The notes: generated by a model from the letters alone, not told the origin. A DNA stretch of 64,000 nucleotides from Microglena sp. YARC (GCA_022414725.1 CM039462.1:118189966-118253965); one strand, 5' to 3'; positions 39,798 to 54,700 are shown, counted from the first letter of the stretch. Numbers and translations are program-made.

Positions 39798-42700
39798 CTG
39801 CATGAGAGAGAGAGAGACCAAAGTTTAGCTGCTATGAGTGTTTGCTTAGTCATTGATGTGGTGGTGGTGGATTCATTCAAGGAATTTGCACATCCCTCCA
39901 GGAGAGATAATGTGGGTAAGTGCAAGTTAAATTGTCGATCGCACTGTACAATTGTCGGTTGATTTGGAGGAGCTCAGGCAGTGAGTGAGCGAGCCTGAGG
40001 GAGAGGACTCGCATTTCCACATTTGTTAAGTGTGGCTCAGGTGCTGACAAGAGCTGTAAGATACCGGATCTCAAGAATACAATTATAGCAATTTAAGGGA
40101 TGAATTGGGTTCATAGGATAGAATTCGTACTCGATCCCAGGCCTAATCTTCCAGAATTCTCAGATTTCAGGCAAAAATTGAGGTACAAACTCCGACATTT
40201 TGCGAAAAACCCACCCTCAAATCATCCCAATAACAATATTAAGGTTGCTTGGGCCTGGCTCCGAGGTTCTGAAACCTGACCAAAGAGACTGCAAATCTGG
40301 ATATAATATTTGCCAAATCTGGATCTAATATCTGCCAACTATATCTGACTGTAGTACAACATAAGTTTATCACATATCATAGATGTACGTATGATCATAC
40401 TTGCATATGTGGTCGTGGTTGTTGGGGCGTTGTCATGAAATATGCTGGGTGTAGGTCATGAAATACAACATGAAGAAGGAACATGCATATTGATTGCGAC
40501 CATATGTATTGAATAGCCTGAGAATCCATCGAGAACAATACTGAGAGAGGGTGCTGTGTGGTGCTGTGTTCTGTGCGCTGTTTGGTGCTGTTTGGTGCTG
40601 TGTAGTGCTATGCGGTGCTGTGTTCTGTGTGCTGTGTGGTGCTGTGTTCTGTGCGCTGTGAGGTACTGTGTGCTGTGCGCTGTGTGGTGCTGTTTACTGT
40701 GTGGTGCTGTGTGCTATGAGGTGCTGTGTGGTGCTGTGTTCTGTGTGCTGTGTGGTGCTGTGTGCTGTGCGCTGTGAGGTGCTGTGTGCTGTGTGATGCT
40801 CTGTTATGTGTACTGCGTGGTGCTGTGTAGTGCAGTGTGGTGCTGTGTTCTGTGCGCTGTGTGGTGTTGTGTGTTGTATGCTGTGGGGTGCTGTGCGCTG
40901 TGTGGTGCTGTGTGCTGCGAGGTGCTGTGTGCTGTGTGGTGCTCTGCTATGTGTACTGCGTGGTGCTGTGTTCTGTGTGCTGTGAGGTGCTGTGTAGTGC
41001 AGTGTGGTGCTGTGTTCTTTGTGCTGTGTGGTGCTGTGTGGTGCTGTGTTCTGTGCGCTGTGGGGTGCTGTGTTCTGTGCCCTGTGGGGTGCTGTGTGCT
41101 GTGCGCTGTGTGGTGCTGTGCGCTGCGTGGTGCTGTGTGCTGTGAGGTGCTGTGTGCTATGTGATGTTTCGTGCTGTGCGCTGTGAGGTGCTTTGTGCTG
41201 TGCGCTGTGTGGTGCTGTGTTATGTGTACTGAGTGGTGCTGTGTTCTGCGTGCTATGTGGTCCTGTGTGTTGCTGTGTTCTGTGTACAGTGAGGTGCTGT
41301 GTTCCGTGTGCCGTGTGGTGCTGTGTTCTGTGCACTGTGAGGTGCTGTGTGATGCTGTGTTCTGTGTGGTGCTGTGTAGTGCTGCTGTGTTCTGTGTGCT
41401 ATATGGCCATGTGTGTTGCTGTGTTCTGTGTGGTGCTGTGGTGCTGTGTTCTGTGGGCTATGTGGCCATGTGTGGTGCTGTGGTGCTGTGTGGAGCAGTG
41501 ATATTCCTAACCACGATATATCGCGCTAGCGCGATTTATAATGTTTATTTCCGATTTGGTCCATCGCGTGCCCAGATGTGTGTAATGTTTCCAGGTTCCC
41601 AAATGCTACATCTGGGCATCGCGCGCCACGATTTTTAATGTTTCCACCTTTCCATATGCTACACCTGGGCATCGGGCGCCACGATTGTTCATGTTTCCAA
41701 AGTACTAAGGCATCGCGCGCTTTCACCAGCAAGCTGGTAAGGTGGCCCCTGGGCAAGAGCCACGTGGCCACTGGGCATGCTACGACCGTCCACCAAAAAA
41801 TATAACAGCTCGAGCTCAGCTGCTGCGATTAGCATGAAAGGGGAATATGTAAGGGACATGTGAAAGGCCGATATGAAAGGGAAACGAGGTAACTGCAGCC
41901 TCTTTTTTTGCCTGCCCGATACTAGAATCGGGCAAGCAAAAAAGGCTGCCCGATTTTTCATATTTTCAGTTCCTCAAATGCTACACCTGGGCATCGGACG
42001 CCACGACTTATAATGTTTCCACCTTCCCAAAAGCTACACCTGGGCATCGAGCGCCCTATTTTTTAATATTTAATCTCAAATCCTAAGGAATATCACTGGT
42101 GTGGAGCTGCTGTGTGGTGCTGTGTTCTGAGGTGCTGTCTGTGTGGTGCTGTGTGGTGCTGTGTTTTGTGTAGTGCTGTGTGGTGCTGTGTGTTCTGTGT
42201 GCTGCTGTCTCTGTGGTGCTGTGTGCTCTTGTGTGCTGCTGTGTGCTGCTGTATTATGTGTGCTGCTGTGTGCTGCTGTATTCTGTGTGCTGCTGTGTGC
42301 TGCTGTGTTCTGTGTAGTGATGTGTGGTGCTGTGTTCTGTGTGCTGCTGTCTGTGTGGTGCTGTGTTTTGTGTAGTGCTGTGTGGCGCTGTGTGTTCTGT
42401 GTGGTGCTGTCTGTGTGGTGCTGTGTGCTCCAGTGCAATGCTGTGTGGTGCTGTATTCCGGTGATGCTGTGTGGTGCTGTATTCTGTGTGATGTTGTGTG
42501 GTTCTGTATTCTGTGTGATGCTGTGTGGTGCTGTATTCTGTGTAGTACTGTGTGGTGCTGTGGTCTGTGAGGTACTGTGTGGTTCTGTGTTTTGTGTAGT
42601 GCTGTGTGGTGCTGTGTTCTGTGTGCTGCTGTGTGGTGGTGTCTTCTGTGTGCTGTGTTGTGCTGTGTGTTGTGTTCTGTGTTCTGTGTGCTGCTGTGTG

Positions 42701-45700
42701 CTGTGTGGTTCTGTGTTCTGTGTGCTGTGTGGTGCTGCGTTTTGTGTGCTATTTGGTGCTGTGTGATGCTGTGTGGTGCTGTGTTCTGTGTGCTATTTGG
42801 TGCTGTGTGATACTGTATGGTGCTGTGTTCTGTGTGCTATTTGGTGCTGTGTGATACTGTATGGTGCTGTGTTCTGTGCGCTATTTGGTGCTGTGTGATA
42901 CTGTATGGTGCTGTGTTCTGTGTGCTATTTGGTGCTGTGTGATGCTGTGTGATGCTGTGTTCTGTGTGCTATTTGGTGCTGTGTGATGCTGTATGGTGCT
43001 GTGTTCTGTGTGCTATTTGGTGCTGTGTGATGCTGTATGATGCTGTGTTCTGTGTGCTATTTGGTGCTGTGTGATGCTGTATGGTGCTGTGTTCTGTGTG
43101 CTATTTGGTGCTGTGTGATGCTGTATGATGCTGTGTTCTGTGTGCTATTTGGTGCTGTGTGATGCTGTGTTCTGTGTGCTATTTGATGCTGTGTGCTGTG
43201 TGGTGCTGTGTTCTGTATGCTGCTTTAAATTGAGAGACTATCCTATTCGCCAAGTGCTGGAACGTACTTCCCCCTCCTCGCTCCCAACGGGGATCAAACC
43301 TACACCCTCTTGGAAAATGCTTTATTGCTGTAATTTACTCAACCAATGTACCTAATCAGATGCCCATTAAGTTCATTGGTAGGGCACGTTCTAAAACTAA
43401 GCGGCAGTTTTTGTTTTCAAACATGAAAGTGGTTTTTTCCTAGCTTCATGGTTTTGGGCCAACCCCAGGGACAGCGGTTCAGTGCTTATTACAGCTTTTT
43501 GTAGCCTTTTGTAGGTTTCTGGGGCCATTTTGGGCACACACAAAAGAAAACTTTGTACAGCAACATTTTCGCTGAAACGGGGTCATAACTAGCGATCGCT
43601 ATATCTAGCGGGGAAAACATTCCTGCTCAGCAGCCAAGGTTATGCAATGCCCAAAACCTCATGCTTCCTGTGATAAAATATGACGGTCGGCAGGCTATGC
43701 CGCTGCCCTGTCTCGGTATTGTTTTGCTGAGTTTATGTTGCGTCCCCCCTCAGCCTATACCAAATGTCGCACCTGGCTCACACACCCCAGCTCTGGACAA
43801 GCCAAGGACTAGCTTCCCCCACAAGGCAATCTCAACTTTATGGTCATTGTTGGTGGAGAAATTGCTGTAGATGAATGCTTTAGTGAAGTCCAGATGCCGT
43901 GCTATGATGTAGGCACCCTGCTGGTCTCCGTCCTGCGTAGTTCTTTCAGTGCTGCCTTGATCTTCCATGTAGGGGAGGCAGGCTCCCGCCGTTAGCAGCT
44001 TTTCAGCAGCGTCGGCTACTCTTTGAGCCAATGCATATTGGGGAAAGGGGGCAGTAGATGCTGACCAGGCCTTCAATACCAAGTGGGCGACCTGCAATCT
44101 CTTGGTCAACGACAAGCCGAGTGTGTTCTGGACATCAGAAGTCCAGCAAGGTTCGACTCCGCTGAAAAAATCTCCTTCCAAGGGTGCCGGTGACGGGAAC
44201 AGATGTGCGAGCGACTTGGCATCAAGGGAAAGAAAAGCGTACGGAGTTGTTTGAGGCTGAGAAGCAGATAAGATGGCAGCACTGGCTAACTGCCTCAGGC
44301 AAGCTGGGGAACTGCCCGACCATGCACTTAAGGCCTGCATGGACAGGGTGCAAGTGTTTAACGTAATCAGCTGTTCACATTAATAATTATCAATACACAG
44401 GGAGAGAAGATGTCGACACGTATAAAATATGTTTTAATTTCAGTGTGTGTGTGTGTGTATGTATGTATGTGTGTGTGTGCGTGAGGTGTGTGTGTGTGTA
44501 GGGTGTGTGGGGGGGGTGGGGTGGGGTGGGGTGGGGGGGGAGGTGGAGCAAAATTAATTAATTAATGAATAGTACGCCTTATTACGAGTGAGGTTGAGGG
44601 GCCAGCCCGTTTGCTTGCACTAGGGCCGACCACCGAACATGAATTTATCATGGCAATCGATCAACTTGCCTGGATGACAGTAGTCCGGTCCGTACTCGAC
44701 ATGCCGTGAACATTGGTTGCAGCGGCCAGCTTCTCATGCAGTTCAGGCTCGCTCGTGCCGCATGCCTTCAGACATCTGCAAACCTGGATGCGGAAAGAAA
44801 GATCATAATAAATCATCCGTAATGAAGCAAACAATTTCAAAATACCCATTCCACCCCCCACTCCCCCCACAAAGCAATCATCTTCCACACAGCCCACGCC
44901 CCCTTCGTACGCTCACATGTTCTGTCGTAGTATAATCCACACACACATGAATTCATATTAATCCGATCACTTTCACAGCTTAGGCCAATCACAGCCCCAA
45001 CCCTCGCTCAACTAAAACCTTATACAAATGTATTTATAAAGTCCAGGGGTAGCAAAATAGGATAAGGGACTAGCACAACCTTAAAAGCAGGAAAGGCAGT
45101 TTAAAAAACAAGCCCCAGTGAACTGAACCCGACAAATTGTAAACGACGGGGGCCCGGAGTTTGTGCTATGCAGATCATTTAACATTGTTTTTTTACATGT
45201 ATAAATAAAAACAACCCTTATTAATGACATCCACTTTCATAAATAAAAATAACCCATATCAAAGGGGGGGGAAGTGAAAGACACCATCCCCCAAAAGTGT
45301 GAAGGCACCCTTCTGCAGCCCCCCCCCCCCCCCCCCCGGCTCCGGAACCCACTGTACAGCCACTATCTCAGCCACCACTTAGTGTTATGGTGTCTAATTA
45401 TGCTAATTTTACAGGGTTTTTAAAGGCCTCCCCCCCCCCCCCCATGCCCCAAAATTTGGAGGACCATTAATTTTTCTACTGAGCCAAATTAAGAAATAAA
45501 ACCGGATTCTTCATCCTCTCTATGATATCTACTAAGTTGGAGGACGGTGTCGTTTCGGTTGTAAGTTGCTCCCCCCCTTGACCCATATTAAAACAAACCA
45601 CAACATTTCACCTGAGCTATCTCATCTGAGTTCAGTCCATCGGCGTTGTCTTTAAGCCATTGAATGACCAACGGATCAGGCTCTTTCCCGGATGCTCCAC

Positions 45701-48700
45701 TCCTCTGCACAATACTAGAATCTTGCAGGTGCATGGTTGACGACGTCACTGCTGCATCATCACGGCCGACAGCTGGACGCGACAAGGCTGCTGCTCGCTC
45801 GCAGGCAAGCAGATGCTCAATTACCTGGGACCAACTGAACTCCACGCTACAAGGTACCATGGGAACAAGCTCTGACCCTGTGTTTGGCCTAGACGTTGTG
45901 CCAGGTGTGCTATTCAGAGGGCTTGGAGCTTGATTTCCCATAGAGGCAGCAAGGGCAGTGAGCAACTTGGGGGACACGGGAAATCGCTGCTGCTTTGACT
46001 GCTGCTTCTTTAATACGGCTAGCTTCCCAACAGCTTCTATCAACCCAGACTCCAATATCCTACCCTGCCTGGACCTGTGACGTGGAGGAGCAAACAGGGA
46101 TTTGTTTTCAAATCTGACAGTGGGTTTTTTCTAGCTTTATGGTTTTAGGCCTCCTCCAGGAACAGTGGTTTGATGTTTTTATAGCTTTATAGCCTTTTAT
46201 AGCTATTTAGGGCCATTTAGAGCAGAACAAAAAACTGTTTTAGTACATTTGTATGGCCATAATTTTGCCGTTAAGGGGTGAAAACTGGCGATTGCTATAA
46301 ATAGCGGAAATAAAAAACCCTGAGAGCTAAGGTTAGGGAGGTTGGACAGAGCTCTAGCCAGTCGTTTGTTTTCGAAAGAGGAATTACCTAGGCAAAAACG
46401 TCCATGTGTCCGTATGTCTGGATGTGAGTCACAATTACTTTTCCAGGTTTTATGACAAACACAACCTGAAATGGTAAATTATATACCATATAATAATTGT
46501 GACTTATTTGAAGGGGTCGGCTATGTTATATAATATTAGTGAATAAATTATAATATATCATATTAGATCATATTAGTCGGACGAGCCGTCTCCCCAGAAT
46601 TTCCAATTTATTTGAAAAACTAATATAACTGGAGATAATAATATTAGATCATATTGGTTTTTCAAACACTTATGTAAGTTGTCGTTCCCTACTTATTTGT
46701 AACAGTCAGATTCACAGGAGAGCACATATGAGCATAGCGATTTCCAAATGCCAAAAGATGCTGAGCACAACGAAAAAATGATGCTGGGCAACATGGGAGG
46801 CTACCATGTGACCATTGCTTTCATTTTCAGCACTAATTATTTTTCTGACAACGCCTTGCCATTCTTTCACAATGCCATCACTGCATGGCGACGCACAAAC
46901 CGGCTAAACTAGTCAAAATCCCCCTGAACTCCCTGGGCTCCGCGCTACGCGAGGTTTTAGGGGGCACGCTTCGTGCTGAGGTAGCGCCAAGTTGCTCAAT
47001 TTGCAACGCGTTGCATGAAAAAGGTGCTATTTAGCTCCTAGCAACAGCTAATAGGCAGATCCCCTGACTTGTTATTCAGCCTAGTGCACCTTGAAGCTGA
47101 CACAACCAGCAGTCCAGAACGGCTGACATATTGGGGTGTAGCTCAGTGCCAAGATCAAGGAGCTGACTAGAAGCTACTGCTTGTAGCCGAAAATAAGAGC
47201 TTTGACAGGAGTTTTGCAAGGCAGCTGTGCACAGGCCATGATGCACATATATATAGGGATTGGCATATCATATGATGTTGACCAAATGCGAGTATGATAT
47301 CATATGATATCATACAAATTGCATCATATGATATCGTATATGAATGGTAACTTTAGCCTAGCCAGATGATATGACACGATATCAGATGATGTCATATTGC
47401 CATTCCCTACATATCTAGGATTGCCAGGAACGATATCGTAAGATATATCAATGATATCAAATGATATCTCGTACAATAGCTTACAATATATCGAGACATT
47501 GTATAATATATCATACGATATCATATGATATATCGTACAATAGCTTACAATGTATCATGACATTGTACAATATATCATACGATATTGTATGATATATCGC
47601 CGGATAATCTTGGGGACCAATACCAGGACCAGGACCCGATATTGACATCCCCCATGCATTGGACTAACTTGGTGCAGAGGTGTGGTTGTAGTGATGGTGG
47701 CACTAGTGGTGTGTATGGTGGTGGTGGTACTGTTGATGGGTGGGTGGATGGGGGGAGCTGGGTGCTTCAAGGCGCCAGGCTGGCATTAGTTATTCTTATT
47801 AATATTCTTATTATAGAATCTGATCCCAGCCCCCCACCCACCACCCACCACCCATGCATTAGACTCACATGGTGCACAGGGCCCTCTCAATGGCAGCCAA
47901 TACATTTGGTTTGCAATTGCGGTTGTCATTAAGTTCCAAGAAGGCAACAATCTGTTGAGGTTTGAGATCCTCGGCTCCCTCCAAAATCGTCCGTGTACAA
48001 GCCTGCGAGAGATTGGATCATGTATATTTTGATCATAATGCTTAGATTCTGATTGTTCTGATGATGATGATGATGTTGATGATGTTGATGATGACAACGA
48101 TTATAATTGTCCTGGTAATAAGAAGACGGCGAGCAGCTAAATAGCTGGCTGGAGTCATGTAATCAAGTTCAAGTTCAAGTACAGGCCTGCCAAGTGGACA
48201 AGAGATTCTGGTCAGATGAAGTGGTCAGGAGAATGTGGTTGTGAGGCAAGAAAACAGGACAGGAGAAGAAGACAAGACCTAGGCGAATCGCAAGCGACGC
48301 GAAAAATTGGCATAGAGTGTTGGCTATCGGAGCCAAAGGTGGCACCGAAATCGAGTGCAACAGACAGAAGCTAGGGTTCCGACAGGGACAGGGGCCAGTA
48401 AGAGCTAGAGTTACGTGCGGACAACACGACAGACAGGCAACTGGACAACGGGGTGACTTTGGGGGCTCCCACCCTTCAGAAGGGGGGGCTCTGCCAAAAA
48501 CAGGACAGTACAGGAAGAAAATAAACGCAGTTGTGAGGCATGGGAATGCACCACCACCCAGGTTTTTCTTTTCGGCTCTTCATCGCAGCTTCTATGCAGC
48601 TCCCTGAGCTGGCCACTGGGCTGCACTGAACTATTTCAGCACTTCTGGGCAGCTGCGTATGACAACATCAAGGTGCTCAAGTTTGTGCCAGGTTTGGCAG

Positions 48701-51700
48701 AATAGGCAGCCAGGGGAGCTGCCTAGAAGCTGCTGCTCGTAGCTGAAATGAAAGAAAAACACTGTCCACTACTTGTCTCTTGGAAGCAACACATTATGTG
48801 CCAATGCTTGCTGAGGGCACTACTTAACCTGAACTACACAAACGCTAATGTTTCGGCAAACAAAAGGGTCGCAAAAAGGTAATGACGCCTGGTGGGGCAT
48901 GGTGTTAAGGGAGCCCGTCGTACGCTGGTGGGGAGCGGTATCCTACCTCAACTGGACAAGCTACCATCGCGGCCGACGACGACCTGCAACGCTAAGAGCG
49001 ACCTAAGGGGGAGTCGAACCCCCGACTCTTTATTCTTGAAGTGACTCAGTTTACCACCAGACCAATGTATATCACTGAAAGAGGCTATCCAAGGGCCGCA
49101 CTGAACCAGATGAGGGACGGTGCTGGTTTGTAAGCACCGACCGAAAAACTTTCAGACTCTCAAATGTGTCGACATCCGTGTCCTGAAAATGGCAGGGAAT
49201 AGAACACAATAATTTGAGGCTACACATTGCCTAGCACACCTGCACACCTGCCACAGCTTCCGACCCACAGAGAACTTAGCGCCCAGAGGTTGCGCTAGCG
49301 TGTGGAGTATGTCCAATGCCACATCTACAGAGAACTGGCTAGCTGTCGCAAGAGCAGCCCACATGGCAGAATCAGCCAGTTGCAGGCAATCGCGACGCGG
49401 CGCTGTGGCTCTTAACAGAGAGGATATCAAGGAGGGGTCTGCCAGCCTCTCATCCACGATGCGCTGTATCAGCTCCTTAGACAGCACTCCATACAGCCCT
49501 GCTGCAATGGTGGGGGGAAGGTAGCCTCCACGTAAGTTAGCCCCCACTTCAATTTTGGGGGGGGTTAGGGTTTAGGGGGTTAGGTTTTCGTTCAAAGGTT
49601 TAGGGTTTAGGTAGGTTTAGGGTTCAGGGTCTACGTTGGTTTAGTGTTTAGGTGAGTTGGGGCTAACTTCAGAGGGGACTACTTTCCCCCTACCTGCTGC
49701 AGCGGAGTCTGCAGGTCCCAGATGAATATAGCTGCCACGTCCAGACGGATGGATGCCAACGTTGGCGTCTAGGTATCCAAGCTGTAGGTGGCTGGCTGTT
49801 GTTTCAGGCGGGCAAATTATGTATTTCACCACAGCTTCACAGAGTTGTACTGCCACCGCATCGTGCATGCTAGATATGGCAGTGTATTGCTCTGCTGCGA
49901 GGTTGCTTCCATTGGAACCAGCGGACCCTGCTTCAGCTATCGGGGGTTCTCTACCCACTCGTCCGTTCAAGGTTTCGAGCACGCAGTGCATATAGGCAGG
50001 GGCCCCCATGTCCTCAGCTGTTGGTAGGTCGCCTCGGGCATGGGGAGGGCATGGCTTTTTCTCATGCTGCTGCTGCTGCTGCTGCTGCTGCAACCAGCGT
50101 TGACACACTAGGGAATCTAGGCTGACGAAGATGGTGGCCAGGTCACTGAAACTGAGACCCTCTTGATGAGAAAGGACGTGAGATGCAAGTGCAACGGTCA
50201 GTCTACCACTGGTGGTCAATCCCGTTTTGCTAAGCACCTCTGCTAGCTGACACAAGTGGATCTGGGTGGGAGCGAGGGAGAGGGGATAGCTGGGATCTGC
50301 CTTTGCAAAAGCAGAGGCATGGAAAACGCCGACAGGGGGGTTCAGCCACTGCAGAATCTCATCCTCAGCAGATTTTAAGAACGCGTCACATCCTTGAAGA
50401 TCTCCAGCATCTGCTGCGGAGGACAGCAAAGCGATGCTGCTTTCTGGAGACACAAACTCACGTATGGAGGAGCTCCCCTCCGGCAAGGAATCGGCGAGAG
50501 CCTGCAGCATTCCAAATCGGTAGTTGCCCAGCTGCACAAAAGAAGAGGCTAGATCAAAAGCCTTGCGTAGCCATTTCCCAGTTGATTTGTTCTTCTGGGT
50601 TTCCAAGTGCACAACAAAAGTGTCGTTGTTGACAGCACTCAGCGTTGACCCGGTTCCAGTGGCGAATTCAGAGCGGTTAAGTCCGGCATCAGCCCCCACT
50701 TGCGTATTCACAGATACAGGGGGCACCAGACCCCGCACAGTTGTATGGTTTTGGTGCTGCTGCATCAATGTGTTCCAGGCTGCATCCATCAACTCCGCAT
50801 CAAAGGCATTGAAGTTTGAAAGCGTTTTTGCATACAACACCGCCATGTCCATCACCATAATCTGGGATTGGAGCCTTGGGAATGCTTGAATGTCAGAAGT
50901 CTTTTGAAGCAGACTTCTTCTGAGCTGCTCGACATGACGACCATGTGCCTGGTGGTTAGTCGCCAAACCAAGCAAAGTAGCGAGATGCTCGACTTCTTGC
51001 AACATAAGCGCCTGCTCAGTGTGAGTCGGCAGCTTGCCCCTGCTCTGCCATGGATTCCATCTTTCACGGAGCTGCCCGGAAGCTCCCGGTAGTGTCTGGA
51101 GCCCGTCGTCCTTGGCAGGTGAACTCAACGGCGGCCATAGGATGACAGACACATCTAGAAGACTCTTTACGAAGTTAGGGTGCATCGCATTGGGCTTCCG
51201 ATCAAACGCCAAGGCAAGGTCAGCCAGCGCTGCCTGGTGGACATAATTGTTCAGGGCTAGCAAAGCTGGGTGAGCATATGTAATGGAGACACAGCTGGTT
51301 GCGGAGGGATACAGCAGAGATGCAAGAGGACCGTGAGCCTCAGAGGTGGTCTCGTTTCCAGACAGTGTCTTATCTGATTGCAAGACGCATGCTAGGGAGT
51401 GCTCTGCTGCAGAAAACACATTTGGGCGAGACACGTTGGAAGATGCTAATGCCCAGGGCAGCTTAGCCACAACGTCCAGAGGAACAGGTTTAATGGAGGA
51501 CTGATAGGGCCCGTAGCCTCCAGTACCTCCCAGACCTCCAGTAGCTCCTAGGCCTGCAGTAGTTCCAGGAGCTCCTAAACCTCCAGGAGCTTCCAGACCT
51601 CCAGTGGCTCCCAGGCCTCCAAAAGCTCCAGCCTGCATACCTGAGATAGCTGAGACCACTACTCCAGATGACAAGTCAAACGTTATGTCACCAAGCGGAT

Positions 51701-54700
51701 AAGATGATTCAACCACATCAGCAGCCAAGCTACGGATTTTGTCTTGCTTCAAATCAAGCCTAACAAAGGCATATGCGATATGAGAAGCATCCTCCACGGA
51801 CAGCCTGCAACAGCAGCAAGAGGGCACAGGGTAAGACACATTTTCATGTCCTGAAAAAAGTACTGCCTAAGACGGTGAGCAGCCAAATTGCTGGCTGGAC
51901 CTTGTAACCAAGTTCAAGTTGAAGGAAAACACTACAACTTGAAGGTTTACTTGACAAGGCTTCTCAAGTCTTCATTTCGAAGACCGAATTGTTAAAGTCG
52001 CCCCGGACCCAAGACAACACAAGTCAAGGGAGTGCGCTGTGGACAATACAAGCCCATTCCAGAACAGGAAAAGAGCAGGGATCTTTTTTTTAAATCAAAA
52101 AGAGTAAATCTTACGGGGGGCCCTCAGGAAGTTGCTCGTGTACCACACGTTGCAATCCCGGGCTTAAGGGGTCGTAAGCCCCAAAACCATCAAAAAAGTC
52201 GAAAAATGTGTTGGAGGGGGGGGGGGGGGGGGGGGGGGTCTGACGGCTTTCAGAAATATCCTCTGGTGGAAACTGTTGAGGCCAAAACTTCCTCATGACT
52301 CGGTCTCTGATAAAATTAAGCAGACCTATGACACAACCTCAACGAGATCTTTCCGAATCCACGCTTATTTCCGACAACGAGTAAATATGGAGGCTTGATC
52401 CTCTATCCAAGTCGAGGCACCTGCCAGGCTGGCAGATCCTAGTACAGAAGTCGAGCCGGTTTCGGAAATATCTTCGTAACTTCCTCACCAGACAGAATCT
52501 GACAAAGTTAAGCATACTCACGAAACTGGTTGGACGAGAGCATTCAGAATCCGCGCTTGTTTTCGAGACTGAGTCAATGTGTCGTGGTAGTGCTCGAGTA
52601 GTGACCTCCACAGGTTCCTAGTACACGAAGTGTGAAAGTTGAGTCAAAACAGAAACTCAAAATTTCATCCCCAAACTTCTTGGGTATAAGGAGAGTACTT
52701 AGGCATGCAACTTCGGCTTAACACAACCTTCAAATTCTCAAACACCAAGACTAGCTAGCCCAGCTCAGAATCAGGACTAAGGAAGGGTGTTTGCTTGACC
52801 ATGTTGTGAAACTTTGACCAAATCCAAATTTAAGACCACAAATGGATAGAGCTCGTCGAAAGGATCACTATAGACACTACTTTGACCCCCTAATTATAAT
52901 TCCTGAAGGAGATATGGGCCTTTGTGGTAAATGAAAAAATATTCCTACAAGAAGACATAAATCTTATTCCTTTTTTTTGTTCTTCTCCTTTTTTCCCTCC
53001 CAAAACAGGATCCTTATTCCGATTATGGTTGATTGGGGTCATTTTTAGACAATTTCATTAGAAACAAAAACAAACTTTGTTTTATTTGTTTATTCTTCCG
53101 GCAATTTGGCCCAAAACAGAGTCTCGTATTCCGATCGGAATATATTCCGGAAAAAATATCCCTGGAAAAGAGCGGCAGCATTCAGGTGAAGATAAGAAAC
53201 AACCTGACTGCTCTTATCAACTTGACGTGACCAGCCCATATCGCGGGTTCATCTGCAGGTGGCGTGGGCCCATGGCCTTGGTCGACGCAAAACCCTAAGG
53301 TTTCGCGGCACCTCCCCAGGTGTAACCAGTGTAACATGGGGTTTCATCTACAATGAGGATGGTACAAATGGTAGCACAAGAGAAGTCTGCACATAGCATT
53401 CCATAGGGCCACAACACAACCTTGGCCGCTTCTATCCTTGAAATGGGCAACCGAAACTATATGCAATGGATGACAATAGCAATCTAGATCCCTGGGTACC
53501 AAAGGTGGTGACACTTCTCCTCAATTATATAAACCTACACAAGTTTTCAGAAGCCACTTGCATAGTGTACACCATTTGTAATGTTGTGAACAGAATGTGC
53601 ATTGCCTATAACCTGAAGACAAACGCAAAATGTGAAGCCTTGCCACGAGCGTGAGGTTGGAGGATCCTTCCCCTTTGCTTGCACTGGGGAACGGTTACTG
53701 TGGGTTTTGCTTTCGCAGACCGCTACCTCACCTGAGCTCGGACTACCGCGCGAAAATGCAGAGGAAGTTCTCGGCATCTTGCAAGGCGGCAGGTCGGAAA
53801 TCGTGAACCTAGCAACGGGTTCCAACCCCGACCTGTCAGTCAAAGCTGGTACTACTGTACCAACCAGGACTGAGCCGGTTATAAGCTGAAGACACGCAGT
53901 GCAGCACTACGTTGACGAGGAGTAGAAAAAGCTTCTTCAGCGATCGAAGCCATCAACTCTTTGTGGCCCATGTTCGCAATAGCAGAGGCTGTCGCAAATT
54001 GAGCGACTCGGTGCGACCCCAGTGCGACGCGCTGCCCCCGAACACCGTGGAATCCATGCTTCGCGCTCCGCCCTATGTACCGAGCTACGCCACAATTCTG
54101 AAATCAGACTTGCATTGCAACTGTTGCTACGGCTTGCGTTGCAACTGTCACAGGTTAGCGTGGTGGGCCCGTAGCCGAAAGAAGAGACAGGAGCAAATCA
54201 ACATCACCGAGCGACCAGTTCGCCTCCAACCAGCACAACTAGACAGAAAGCTACAGAAAAGCTACAGAAAGCTATAGAAAAGCTAGAGAAGCTACAGAGA
54301 AGCTACAGAAAATCTACAGGAAGCTAAAAAAACAGTGATTACCTTGACGGGGGCATAGAAAGAGTTTCTTCAGCAATCAAATCCATCAACTCCAGGTCTA
54401 TGTGGCCCATGTTCGACATGGCAGCTGCTGTCATCCCTAACAAAGTCCCTAGCGGCACGTCCACTTTGGCGCTAGCTTTCTCTCCCAGCACTTGAGACAT
54501 GCCCTGTAGTGTCCCCTCTTTCATAACACTTGTCAGCTTGTGTTCAGGGTCCTTTAACCGGAGCTCTTCAAGCCTGCTCTTGGCCACATCAGCTATGCTC
54601 TGCTTCAGGGTTGAATTCGAATTGTAGCCCAAACGAGAGAAGGCCAGTCCTAGCTCGGCAGCTGTAACACCATCATACCTGCAAGGACGAGCGCAATGCA

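Noticed and set aside
40694..41335. 213-codon minus-strand ORF
   Set aside because: HSTQHTAPH-type peptide from the TGTGC microsatellite.
42143..42766. 207-codon plus-strand ORF
   Set aside because: Cys/Val/Leu repeat from the same microsatellite.
53547..53843. 98-codon minus ORF as an exon of gene A
   Set aside because: Exons 4 and 5 already join in phase without it; its sequence has no helical-repeat character.
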